In this document: one piece after another, positions 8,057-15,528 of the stretch
Position numbering within the stretch: the stretch's first letter is position 1
Layout: each line of letters opens with the position of its first letter
Assembly: GCF_040045035.1 (NCBI RefSeq)
Contig: NZ_JBDZDS010000002.1
Location: 62,001-126,000, forward strand
Reading direction: 5' to 3'
Origin: Pseudaminobacter sp040045035
GTDB taxonomy: Bacteria > Pseudomonadota > Alphaproteobacteria > Rhizobiales > Rhizobiaceae
DNA length: 64,000 nucleotides
The notes under the pieces: model-generated
The model's input: only the letters and a program-made list of their open reading frames with translations
What the model was told of the DNA's origin: nothing
The model's database searches: none
Translations under genes and position numbers: made by a program

Positions 8057-9343
8057 TCAATTCGCCAGGAGGAGTAGTTCGCCCACGTAGAGAGCCAACC
8101 CGGCCATGCCGCCGATCAGCATGCCGTTGAAGCGGATATATTGCAGGTCACGGCCGATGTTCATTTCCATCAAACGAGTCAACTGCGCCAGATCCCAGCG
8201 CTTGACCTGGTCGGCGATGAAGCCGGAGACGCCGCTCTTCTGGCTTTCGACGAAAGCGGCCAGCGCCACGACGAAACCCTGGTTCATGTCGGCGCGGATC
8301 GCCTCGTCATGAGCGAGATTGCGGCCGACTTCGACGAACATGCCGGCTAGATGGGCGCGGATCTTCGAGTCTTCTGCTGCCGCGTCCTGCTCGATCAGGC
8401 TGCGCAGGCTTTCCCACACGTCGCCGGCGATCGCCCTGAGTTCGGGCCGCGCGAGGAAGTCTCGCTTCATCGCCTCGGCGCGGCGGGCATAGGCTCTGGA
8501 AGTGCGCAGGTCGCCTATGAATTTGTGTACGAAGCGGTCGAATTCATGCCGCATCGGATGGTCGGGATCATGGCGCACCTCCTCCAAGAGAGAGCCGGCG
8601 GAAGCGACGATCTTCTTCAGGAGATAAGCGTCGGCGCGGAACAAATTGAACAGCGAGGGCAGCTCCTTGCGGATCTTTTCGCGCATGGCCGTCAGCGCTT
8701 CCTCGTCGGACAGGAAGCGGCCGACTATCCTGGTGAACTGGTCGAACAGCTTCTGATGCCGGCGATCCTCCGTGAAGGCTGACAACAGTTCGGCCGCAAG
8801 GGGCGCAACCCGCACCTTGTCGAGTTCGGCCACCATGCGTTCAGCCACGAGGTTCCGAAGGCCGGAACGGTCGATCGCCGCAAGCGTCTGCGGCACGAGC
8901 CGCGCTACGAAGCGCGACAGCGCCTCAGCGCGTTGCAGGTCGGACAGCCAGTCGGCCACGAGCGCGGCGAAATCCACCTCGTTCAGCTTCTCACGCACCG
9001 GGCCGGGCGCCAGGAAGTTGACCTCGATGAAGCGGCCGAGATTATCGGCGATGCGGTTCTGGTTGGCGGGAATGATGGCGGTGTGGGGGATGGGCAGGCC
9101 GAGCGGCCGCTTGAACAGCGCCACCACCGCGTACCAGTCGGCCAGGCCGCCGATCGTGGCGGCCTCGGCGAATGCCGCAACGAAGCCCAGCCACGGATAG
9201 CGCGGCTGGAACAGCTTCGCGACCGCAAACACGATCACGCACAGGCACAGCGCGCCGGTGGCGATGAGCTTGGTGCGCCGGAGTGCTGCGAGCTTGGCCG
9301 CATCGTCGCGAAAGCCGGTAGCGATGGTATTCTCGGATGGCAT
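8057..9343 (-). CDS. DUF445 family membrane protein
   Basis: 428 residues, resembling E. coli YjiN. Two hydrophobic segments at the N-terminus (about 28-48 and 52-72) contain the family pattern FVAAFAEAATIGGLADWYAVVALFKRPLG. A long, charged, helical middle region follows, and one membrane segment lies at the extreme C-terminus (about 405-425). The function of the family is not established; the layout suggests an inner-membrane anchored protein with a large soluble coil. It is 61 bp upstream of the phasin gene on the same strand. Confidence 0.85.
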   Translation of the reverse strand: MPSENTIATGFRDDAAKLAALRRTKLIATGALCLCVIVFAVAKLFQPRYPWLGFVAAFAEAATIGGLADWYAVVALFKRPLGLPIPHTAIIPANQNRIADNLGRFIEVNFLAPGPVREKLNEVDFAALVADWLSDLQRAEALSRFVARLVPQTLAAIDRSGLRNLVAERMVAELDKVRVAPLAAELLSAFTEDRRHQKLFDQFTRIVGRFLSDEEALTAMREKIRKELPSLFNLFRADAYLLKKIVASAGSLLEEVRHDPDHPMRHEFDRFVHKFIGDLRTSRAYARRAEAMKRDFLARPELRAIAGDVWESLRSLIEQDAAAEDSKIRAHLAGMFVEVGRNLAHDEAIRADMNQGFVVALAAFVESQKSGVSGFIADQVKRWDLAQLTRLMEMNIGRDLQYIRFNGMLIGGMAGLALYVGELLLLAN

Positions 9344-9440
9344 GGGCGGTCCCGGTGGCGAATGAAAGCTAGACTAGCATTCGCTTCAGGCTGTGCCACC
9401 TGCCCTGGTAGCAGCGCTCAGGCCATCCTGGGCCCCAGGC

Positions 9441-10031
9441 TCAGGAATGCATAAGGACCACGGCGGGCGGCATCACCGGGACGCCAGCCCGCCTAGCCGT
9501 CCCGAAAGGGTCGGAAGCTGCCTTGGTAAATGCAGGTGCCGGCGGTTCGAGTTCTATGACGCCGACCGTCTCGCCGGCATCAAAAGAGAGCGACGCATGG
9601 AACCTTCGCGCCAGCGCCTTCATCGCCTCGTTCTGCGGATGGGTGGTGACCAGGAGCCTCGTGTAGCCCAGCCAGCGCGCATTCCCGATCAGCCGCTCGA
9701 ACAGGCGGCCGCCGATGCCGCGGTGCTGAAGCGGCCGCTCGACGCTGAACGCGATCTCGCCCGTCGGCTCGTCGATTTCCGGTCGCTCATGCAATTCGGC
9801 TGCGCCCAGAACCTGATCGTCCTCGACATAGCCGATGACAGTGGTGCCCTTGGCAAAGCAGCGGTCGGCATAGGTTGAGACAAAATTATCGTCCGCAAAG
9901 CCGTTGAAGCGGTCGCGCCGGCTTGCCGTGTCGAGACGCAGCAGGTGATCGCGAAAGCGTGGCAGGTCCGAAGGCCTGAGTTGCCGTATGATGCCCGTGA
10001 GCGGGACGGCGTTGGATGCAGATTTCTGCAT
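9441..10031 (-). CDS. GNAT family N-acetyltransferase
   Basis: 196 residues. The acetyl-CoA pyrophosphate loop is seen as LQHRGIGGRLFERLIGNARWLG (R/Q-x-x-G-x-G/A motif), preceded by the strand GEIAFSVER and followed by LLVTTHPQNEAMKALARRF. The N-terminal half (RPSDLPRFRDHLLRLDTASRRDRF) resembles GNATs of undefined substrate. The chosen ATG (MQKSASN) has GAGGAA 4 bp upstream; a longer frame beginning further upstream lacks a ribosome site. The target of acetylation is unknown. Confidence 0.85.
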   Translation of the reverse strand: MQKSASNAVPLTGIIRQLRPSDLPRFRDHLLRLDTASRRDRFNGFADDNFVSTYADRCFAKGTTVIGYVEDDQVLGAAELHERPEIDEPTGEIAFSVERPLQHRGIGGRLFERLIGNARWLGYTRLLVTTHPQNEAMKALARRFHASLSFDAGETVGVIELEPPAPAFTKAASDPFGTARRAGVPVMPPAVVLMHS

Positions 10032-10380
10032 GTCGTGTTCCTCGTGGGCTCCTCCCGCGAGTCTACGACTCTTGACGCCGCGTATATTGTGCACTGCAAC
10101 ACGAAATGCAAGCTTTTCTTACGTAAAAGTCAATTGCATGGATCTCTGTCGCCGAGAGCACGCCCCGACCACGGCCTTTTGTGGTCGCCGTGGCGGCAAC
10201 GGCACCATAACTTGACAAGCCACGGAAAGTATCGTCGTTACCAATCTGGAATTAATCCAAACCGCACGCCATATTCGGGGTGAACGAAGCGATCCTCCGG
10301 ATCGAGTCGATATAGTGCTGGACCCTTCTACGGTCGCGTTCTGCGTCCATGCCCCGGCCAGCATTCGCGAAGGAACCACC
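10032..10380 (+). promoter_or_regulatory. Intergenic region upstream of rirA
   Basis: About 350 bp between divergent GNAT and rirA genes, more AT-rich than its surroundings. It contains a good -35 hexamer TTGACA at 10212-10217 without a clear -10 at the right distance. A short palindrome TGGAATTAATCCA lies at 10247-10259, a possible operator. No small gene is convincing here. The GNAT promoter should be near 10080-10130, where TATATTGTGCACTGCAACAC occurs. Confidence 0.3.
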
Positions 10381-10845
10381 ATGCGGCTCACCCGCCAGAC
10401 CAATTACGCGATACGCATCCTGATGTATTGCGCCGCCAACAACGACCGGCTCAGCCGGATCCCCGAGATTGCGCAGGCATATTCGGTGTCGGAGCTGTTC
10501 CTGTTCAAGATCTTGCAGCCCCTGGTCGAACACGGCCTGGTGGAGACCGTTCGCGGGCGCCACGGCGGCGTGCGGCTCGGCCGCCCGGCCGACAAGATCA
10601 CCCTGTTCGACGTCGTGCGCGTGACGGAAGAGAATTTCGCCATGGCCGAATGCTTCGAAAACGATGCGGCAGAATGCCCGCTCATCGACAGCTGCGGCCT
10701 GAACTCGGCCCTGCGCGAAGCGCTGAACGCCTTCTTCGCGGTGCTCGCCAAGCATACGATCGACGATCTGGTGAAGGCGCGACCCAATGTCCGCGCGCTG
10801 CTCGGTATTGATGAGCTTGCCGACCGCCGCGCACCGGCTGCGTAA
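10381..10845 (+). CDS. rirA: Rrf2-family iron-responsive regulator RirA
   Basis: 154 residues, an Rrf2 winged-helix protein. It has the start expected of rhizobial RirA (MRLTRQTNYAIRILMYCAAN), a recognition helix region SELFLFKILQPLVEHGLVET and wing RGRHGGVRLGRP. The three cluster-ligand cysteines are C91, C99 and C105 (AECF, ECPL, DSCGLNSA). RirA senses iron through a [4Fe-4S] cluster and represses iron uptake and suf genes when iron is sufficient. GAAGGA is 6 bp before the ATG. An IsdG-type haem-degrading monooxygenase follows, and the suf operon lies at the right end of the window. NsrR/IscR are excluded by the sequence after the third cysteine. Confidence 0.93.
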   Translation: MRLTRQTNYAIRILMYCAANNDRLSRIPEIAQAYSVSELFLFKILQPLVEHGLVETVRGRHGGVRLGRPADKITLFDVVRVTEENFAMAECFENDAAECPLIDSCGLNSALREALNAFFAVLAKHTIDDLVKARPNVRALLGIDELADRRAPAA

Positions 10846-10867
10846 GCCAACCGATCGCTGGAAAAGC

Positions 10868-10900
10868 AAAGGCCGCGACCTTCTGGGCGCGGCCTTTTTG
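10868..10900 (+). terminator. Rho-independent terminator after rirA
   Basis: AAAGGCCGCG (10868-10877) pairs with CGCGGCCTTT (10888-10897) around a 10-base loop, and the stem runs into TTTTTG. This is a classical intrinsic terminator 22 bp after the rirA stop, so the monooxygenase gene downstream needs its own promoter. Confidence 0.88.
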
Positions 10901-11002
10901 ATTTGAGGGCGAATGCGAGTTCTGAACCGCCACCATGCTGCTCGCCTTTCACCCGCTGAGCCGAAACAAGAACCTGACCCGCCCATGTGAAAGGAAAACG
11001 AC

Positions 11003-11317
11003 ATGTATATCGCCATGAACCGCTTCAAGGTGCAGAAGGGTTCGGAGGAAGCCTTCGAGAGCGTCTGGAGAAACCGCGATTCCGCGCTCTCGGAGATGAA
11101 GGGTTTTCGCGAGTTCCACCTTCTGCGCGGGCCGATCAACGAAGCGGAAGGCTATACGTTGTTCGCATCGCACGCGGTCTGGGAGAGTCAGGAAGACTTC
11201 CTCGCCTGGACGAAATCGGAGAATTTCCGCGCCGCGCACAAGAACGCCGGCTCAAACAAGCCGCTCTATATAGGCTCCCCTCAGTTCGAAGGTTTTTCGG
11301 TCGTCGAAGGCGCATGA
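11003..11317 (+). CDS. IsdG/HmuQ-type haem-degrading monooxygenase
   Basis: 104 residues forming one ferredoxin-like ABM barrel. The catalytic triad of IsdG-type haem oxygenases is present at the expected spacing: Asn6 (MYIAMN), Trp69 (FLAWT) and His79 (AAHK), together with GFREFHLLRGP. Such enzymes open the haem ring to release iron. AAAGGA precedes the ATG. It lies 157 bp after rirA, behind the rirA terminator. Control by RirA or Irr is expected from its role, but I see no clear operator in the 100 bp upstream. Confidence 0.85.
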   Translation: MYIAMNRFKVQKGSEEAFESVWRNRDSALSEMKGFREFHLLRGPINEAEGYTLFASHAVWESQEDFLAWTKSENFRAAHKNAGSNKPLYIGSPQFEGFSVVEGA

Positions 11318-11838
11318 GACATCCCTGACATGCTGCCGCGCTTCGGCGACTGTTCACCTGCTGAGGCGTGAGCCAGCCGCCTGCGGCCGCCCGGCGCACG
11401 AAGCATGCCGAGGGCGGATGGCGGCAGGGGAAGCTCCATGCTGCCGGCGACGGCGGTGGCAACAGAATTGCTGTTCTGGGTCAGGAGCGAATAGCGCAGA
11501 CCCTGGCCTGCAATGCGCCTCACGGCTTCCAGGCCTGCCTCCCAGCGTCATGCAATCTCGTCCGGACTTGCCTCGAGCAGCAGCAACGAGCGGGATGTCG
11601 GGCGCAGATAGAATTCGGGATAACGAACAGGATCGTGGCGGGCATAATCCGTCTCCACGGCCGTCAGCCGGCCGACGATTGCGCGATAGTTGAAGCTGCC
11701 GTCCGGATTGACCGCCCCGCCGTTGATCTCGAACAGCGGCGTGCCGCTCGCGTCGGTCCAGACCAGAAAATTGTGGTTCGGTATGCCGCCGAAACACGGT
11801 ATCGGGTAGCAGCCGACCAGGACGTGATGGTTCATCAT
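11281..11838 (-). pseudogene. Conserved hypothetical protein broken by one in-frame TGA
   Basis: Reading from ATG 11838 the frame gives MMNHHVLVGCYPIPCFGGIP, continues through NHNFLVWTDASG, FEINGGAVNPDGSFNYRA and RSLLLLEASPDEIA, and meets TGA at 11548-11550. The same frame then continues without a shift as RWEAGLEAVRRIAG, GLRYSLLTQNSNSVATAV and LPLPPSALGMLRAPG to a stop at 11281. Both parts look like real coding sequence of one protein, about 185 residues in total, and the opposite frames look like noise. A Trp codon (TGG) mutated to TGA is the simplest reading. The function is unknown. The 3' end overlaps the convergent monooxygenase gene by 37 bp. Confidence 0.7.
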
Positions 11839-11946
11839 TGGGCCTTGCGTCCGGTTCAAACGCGGAGCGCCATTCTGTCGCCTGTCCTGCCGGCAACGCA
11901 ATAGCATTCCGGATGGCATCCGTCACCGGACGACAAAGTGCCGGCG

Positions 11947-12846
11947 CTATCCGCGCCGCGCGACGAAGATGCCGGCAAGAACGACGATGCCACCCAGCAC
12001 CTGCGCCGCGCCGAGCGGCTCACTCAGAAGAATCCACGCCAGGACCGCGGCCACGACCGGTTGGATCAGCAGGGTCAGCGATGAGAATGCCGGCGGCAGC
12101 CAGGCCAGCGCATAAATGATCAGCCCCTGCCCGCTGGCATGGGTAAACCAGCCAAGCCCCAACAGGATGGCCCAACCGTAGAAGGTGAGCGGGATAAAAC
12201 TGCTTTCCATGAAAAGCGCGATGGGCAGCAGGCAGATTCCGGCCGATACCGTCGTCCACAGCATGGCGGTCAGCGTCGAGAAGCGGCTGCGCAGCCGTGC
12301 CAGTGACAACAGGTAGCCGGCATAGAAAATGGACGCCACGAGCGCCGTTGCATCGCCGGCGAGATTGCCGTCGGCCGACGGCCCGTCGCCCCCCTTGAGG
12401 ACCACGACCCCGACCATCGACAGCGCCAGGCCGGTCAGGAAGACGCGGCTGATGGGCGTGCGGAAAAGCAGCCAGCTTCCAAGGGTCACGAAGATCGGAG
12501 CCATGTTGGTGAACAGCGTGGCGTTGGCCACCGACGTCATGTGCAGCGAGAGGTGCCACGCCACCAGGTCGCCTGCCAGCATCACGCCGGGGACAATCAG
12601 CGCCAGGCATTCCGACAGGCTGGCCGGCCGCATCGCCTGCGCGCGGGAAGACGATGTCGCCCCCGACCAGGCCATCAGCGGCAGGAGTGCCAGCGCCACG
12701 CGCCAGAATCCGGTCGCCAGCGGCCCGACCTCCGAAACGCGCACGAATATCGGCGAACAACCGATGGTGAAGCCACCGAGCACGAGGGCTGCCAGCGCCA
12801 GGCGTTGGGAAGCGGGCTTGGCGCTTGTTGCGGTGACTGCGCTCAT
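11947..12846 (-). CDS. EamA/DMT-family transporter
   Basis: 299 residues, strongly hydrophobic, with about ten predicted membrane helices in two EamA repeats. Repeat 1 (about 15-140) includes LGGFTIGCSPIFVRVSEVGPLATGFWRVALA and VANATLFTNMAPIFVTLGSWLLFR; repeat 2 (about 155-295) ends in TLLIQPVVAAVLAWILLSEPLG. The family exports metabolites or amino acids; the substrate is unknown. The ATG at 12846 (MSAVTATSA) is chosen, although its ribosome site is weak; an upstream TTG would add 17 residues. Confidence 0.85.
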   Translation of the reverse strand: MSAVTATSAKPASQRLALAALVLGGFTIGCSPIFVRVSEVGPLATGFWRVALALLPLMAWSGATSSSRAQAMRPASLSECLALIVPGVMLAGDLVAWHLSLHMTSVANATLFTNMAPIFVTLGSWLLFRTPISRVFLTGLALSMVGVVVLKGGDGPSADGNLAGDATALVASIFYAGYLLSLARLRSRFSTLTAMLWTTVSAGICLLPIALFMESSFIPLTFYGWAILLGLGWFTHASGQGLIIYALAWLPPAFSSLTLLIQPVVAAVLAWILLSEPLGAAQVLGGIVVLAGIFVARRG

Positions 12847-12970
12847 GGGAACAAAACTCGTCGAATTAGGTGCCGGCCGATGATGACCGGCCACCAACTA
12901 GCGCGGTCTCGCCGAGGGAGGCTCGGCCAAGCCCGCCAAAGCGGAGGGCCAGAGCCGAGAGGCGGCATCG

Positions 12971-13006
12971 TCCAAAAGAAAGAAGACGCCGCTCATGCGG
13001 CGCCTT
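12971..13006 (-). terminator. Probable terminator downstream of the Fae-like gene
   Basis: Read on the minus strand, AAGGCGCCGC and GCGGCGTCTT pair around ATGA with a single mismatch, and the stem is followed by a T-rich run (CTTCTTTCTTTTGG). It lies about 45 bp past the stop of the Fae-like gene. Confidence 0.65.
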
Positions 13007-13052
13007 CGCAAATCCATGCCTACTCATTCGCGAGGACTTACAGCCTTTCGGC

Positions 13053-13592
13053 TCAGTAGTCGATCACGTCCTCGAGCGCGTAGTGCTTGACCGTCTTGCG
13101 GTTGGCGATCAACTCGTCGACCGTCGGCTTGCCAGTCATCGCGCGCGAGATGGCAAGCTTCGTCGCCTCGTAGTTGGTGCGATAGAGATCCTTCTTGTCG
13201 AGGTTCTCGTCCTCGGCGCAGCGCGGATCTAGCCAGATCATGATGATCATGCACAGCTCGTCGGCCTCGTCCTTGGGCAGGATGCCCTCGGCAAGGCAGT
13301 CGACGATGGCATCGCCGGTAGCCGCCTGCACGACGCCGCCGAGCAGTTCCGCATAGGCCATGTTCTTGATGGTGACCTTGGTGGTCATCATCGTGGCCGG
13401 GCGCACGAGCTGGTTGAGGTCGCGCACCACGAACATGCGCGTGTGGCCCTTCACCTGCCCCATCATCGAGGCGAATGCCTGCCCCACGGGTCCCCTGACG
13501 GAGCCGATCAGAACCTCGGGCATGGCGTCCGTCGCCTGCCCTTCCGCTGCCAGCACCGTCGCCTCGCCCGTGCGAAACCAAATATCAGTCAT
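13053..13592 (-). CDS. Formaldehyde-activating enzyme (Fae)-like protein
   Basis: 179 residues matching the Fae fold: VLIGSVRGPVGQAFASMM, GHTRMFVVRDLN, MMTTKVTIKNMAYAELLGG, AEGILPKDEADELCMIIMIW and TNYEATKLAISRAMTGKPTV. True Fae condenses formaldehyde with tetrahydromethanopterin in methylotrophs. By eye, the segment that reads A-H-I-D in Fae reads A-M-P-E here, so the catalytic histidine appears to be missing. No tetrahydromethanopterin genes are in the window. It may be a Fae2/Fae3-type paralogue with another role. The ATG has AAGGA 9 bp upstream. It lies 84 bp after an aldo/keto reductase gene on the same strand. Confidence 0.8.
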   Translation of the reverse strand: MTDIWFRTGEATVLAAEGQATDAMPEVLIGSVRGPVGQAFASMMGQVKGHTRMFVVRDLNQLVRPATMMTTKVTIKNMAYAELLGGVVQAATGDAIVDCLAEGILPKDEADELCMIIMIWLDPRCAEDENLDKKDLYRTNYEATKLAISRAMTGKPTVDELIANRKTVKHYALEDVIDY

Positions 13593-13675
13593 GCTCAATC
13601 CTTTCCTCACTTCCGCGCGGACCTTAGCGAGGTCCACCTGCAGGGTCCAGTTATCAAAGCGACCTGTCGTGGCGA

Positions 13676-14728
13676 TTACGGACAGGGATTGCCGACACGC
13701 TGGTGGATGTCATCGACCGCCGTCTGCATCTCTTCGGTCCACGCCACCTCGGCCGAATTGAGCGCAACTTCCAGCTGCGACAAAGAGGTCGCGCCGATGA
13801 TGTTGGAGGTGACGAACCAGCGGCTGGTGACATAGGCATTGGCGAAGAGCGCCGGCTCCATGCCGAAGCTGCGCGCGAGCTCGTTGTAGGCAAGGAGGGC
13901 TTCCGCTGCCTGGGGCTTCTGGTAGCGCTGGCCGCGATCGAACAGCGTGGAGCGTGCGCCTTCCGGCCGGACGCCGTGGTCGTACTTGCCGGTCAGGTAG
14001 CCCTGCGCCAGCGGCGAATAGGCAAGCAGGCCGATCTCCTCGCGGTCGCACACCTCGGCGAGATTCACCTCGAATGTGCGATTGACGAGATTGTAGGCGT
14101 TCTGGACCGAAGCGACGCGCGGCCCTGCGCCCCGTTCGCTTTCAGCGATGAAGCGCATGATGCCCCAGGAACTCTCGTTGGAAACACCGAAATGCCGGAT
14201 CTTGCCGGCCTTCACCAGCTCGCCAAAGACGGCGAGCGTCTCGGCGATGGACGTTTCGTCGGCCAGGCGTTCGGCCGGCGCCGTGCCCACGCGCGTCGGG
14301 TTGGCACCCCAGGCGATAGGCCGTTCGGGGAAATGGATCTGGTAGAGATCGATATAGTCGGTCTGGAGCCTGCGAAGCGACTTGTCGATGGCGTCGACAA
14401 TGTCGGCGCGCACCAGCTTCGACGGGCGACCGTCGCGATACCAGTCACTGTCGGTGCGGCCGACAACCTTGGAGGCCAGAACCACGCGGTCGCGGTTGCC
14501 GCGCGCCTTCATCCAGTTGCCGATATAGGCCTCGGTGCGGCCTTGCGTCTCCGCCTTCGGCGGGATCGGGTACATCTCGGCGGTATCGAGGAAATTGACC
14601 CCACGCGACAAGGCAAGGTCCATCTGTGCGTGGCCTTCGGCCTCCGTGTTCTGCTGGCCCCAGGTCATGGTGCCGAGGCAGATCTTCGAGACGGAAAGAT
14701 CGGTGCGGCCAATGCGGCGCTGCTGCAT
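13676..14728 (-). CDS. Aldo/keto reductase (Tas-like)
   Basis: 350 residues, a TIM-barrel NADPH-dependent reductase close in length and sequence to E. coli Tas. The catalytic set is Asp and Tyr in NFLDTAEMYPIP, Lys in VVLASKV and His in DLYQIHFPER. NADP contacts lie near the end (NIIGATSLSQLEVALNSAE). The long insertion between strands (GRTDSDWYRDGRPSK) is typical of this subgroup. The substrate is unknown; aldehydes or ketones are expected. It precedes the Fae-like gene on the same strand, so a joint role with small aldehydes is conceivable but unproven. Confidence 0.88.
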   Translation of the reverse strand: MQQRRIGRTDLSVSKICLGTMTWGQQNTEAEGHAQMDLALSRGVNFLDTAEMYPIPPKAETQGRTEAYIGNWMKARGNRDRVVLASKVVGRTDSDWYRDGRPSKLVRADIVDAIDKSLRRLQTDYIDLYQIHFPERPIAWGANPTRVGTAPAERLADETSIAETLAVFGELVKAGKIRHFGVSNESSWGIMRFIAESERGAGPRVASVQNAYNLVNRTFEVNLAEVCDREEIGLLAYSPLAQGYLTGKYDHGVRPEGARSTLFDRGQRYQKPQAAEALLAYNELARSFGMEPALFANAYVTSRWFVTSNIIGATSLSQLEVALNSAEVAWTEEMQTAVDDIHQRVGNPCP

Positions 14729-14821
14729 GGAAAATCTCCGAACTGGAAACGGCGCGCGGCCGCGCAGGAAACGAGTCGCTGCATAACCGATGATCGGCGG
14801 GCACTCCAGTGCGAGGATCGC

Positions 14822-15328
14822 TTAGCGCTTGGGCGCCTTGGCAGCGCGCCGCTTGGCGTCGTCGATCAGCATGTTGGCGACCTGCATGCGCACCATGGCG
14901 CGCTGGCGCAGATGCGGCGCGACGCGGTCGGGATGATTGTGGAAGGCGAAGATTCGCCGCAGCCTGCTGAAATCGGCGCTTGCCTTGGCCGTGGCCAGAT
15001 CCAATTCGCGGGCGATCGCCTCGGGGTCGACCGAAGGAAGCTCCTCCTCCGCTTCGACCCGTTCGGCGGCCTCCGCACGTTCTGCGGCAAGAGCGTCGAG
15101 ACTGGCAAGCAGGGCCGCAAAGCCGGCCTCGAAGTTCTCGCTCGCCTCGCGATATTCGGCTGCACCTGCATCGCTGGTGACCTTGATCCGGCCTGAATAG
15201 AGCTCGTCGGCTACAGACAGATAGTCGAACGGAATCGATGGCTTGGGCGAGATTTCCTCAGACCGCGCATGGGCGACGAAGAGGTCGTCTAGCAGCGAAG
15301 CGAAATCGCGATCGGTGTTGGTCCCCAA
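14822..15328 (-). CDS. Divergent J-domain (DnaJ-like) protein
   Basis: 168 residues. The C-terminal third reads LRRIFAFHNHPDRVAPHLRQ, then AMVRMQVANMLIDDAKRRA, which matches helix II, the HPD loop and helix III of a J-domain, but the family usually has the J-domain at the N-terminus. The middle region (about 60-110) is a Glu/Ala-rich probable coiled coil; the N-terminus is of unknown fold. The HPD motif suggests stimulation of a DnaK-type ATPase. The start is a TTG with AAGGGGG 7 bp upstream; no ATG is available near the beginning. Confidence 0.65.
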   Translation of the reverse strand: MGTNTDRDFASLLDDLFVAHARSEEISPKPSIPFDYLSVADELYSGRIKVTSDAGAAEYREASENFEAGFAALLASLDALAAERAEAAERVEAEEELPSVDPEAIARELDLATAKASADFSRLRRIFAFHNHPDRVAPHLRQRAMVRMQVANMLIDDAKRRAAKAPKR

Positions 15329-15528
15329 GACAGCCCCCTTGCGCCGTCACTGAACGACCGGCATGCGCCCCGACACTATCCAGCGCTCGTTAAAAATGAC
15401 TTGGCGCCGCGAGAAGAAATTTAGGGTCAGATCATTCGTCCACCGAACCGTCCGTAAGGACTTGAACGTCACGACCCTGCCGTATTCCGCCGGAAGTACT
15501 GATCAATCGAATCGAAGGGCTTCGCGCA

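Noticed and set aside
11548..11550. TGA read as selenocysteine
   Set aside because: I see no bacterial SECIS-type stem-loop just downstream, no Cys-containing redox motif around it, and the position looks like a former Trp codon.
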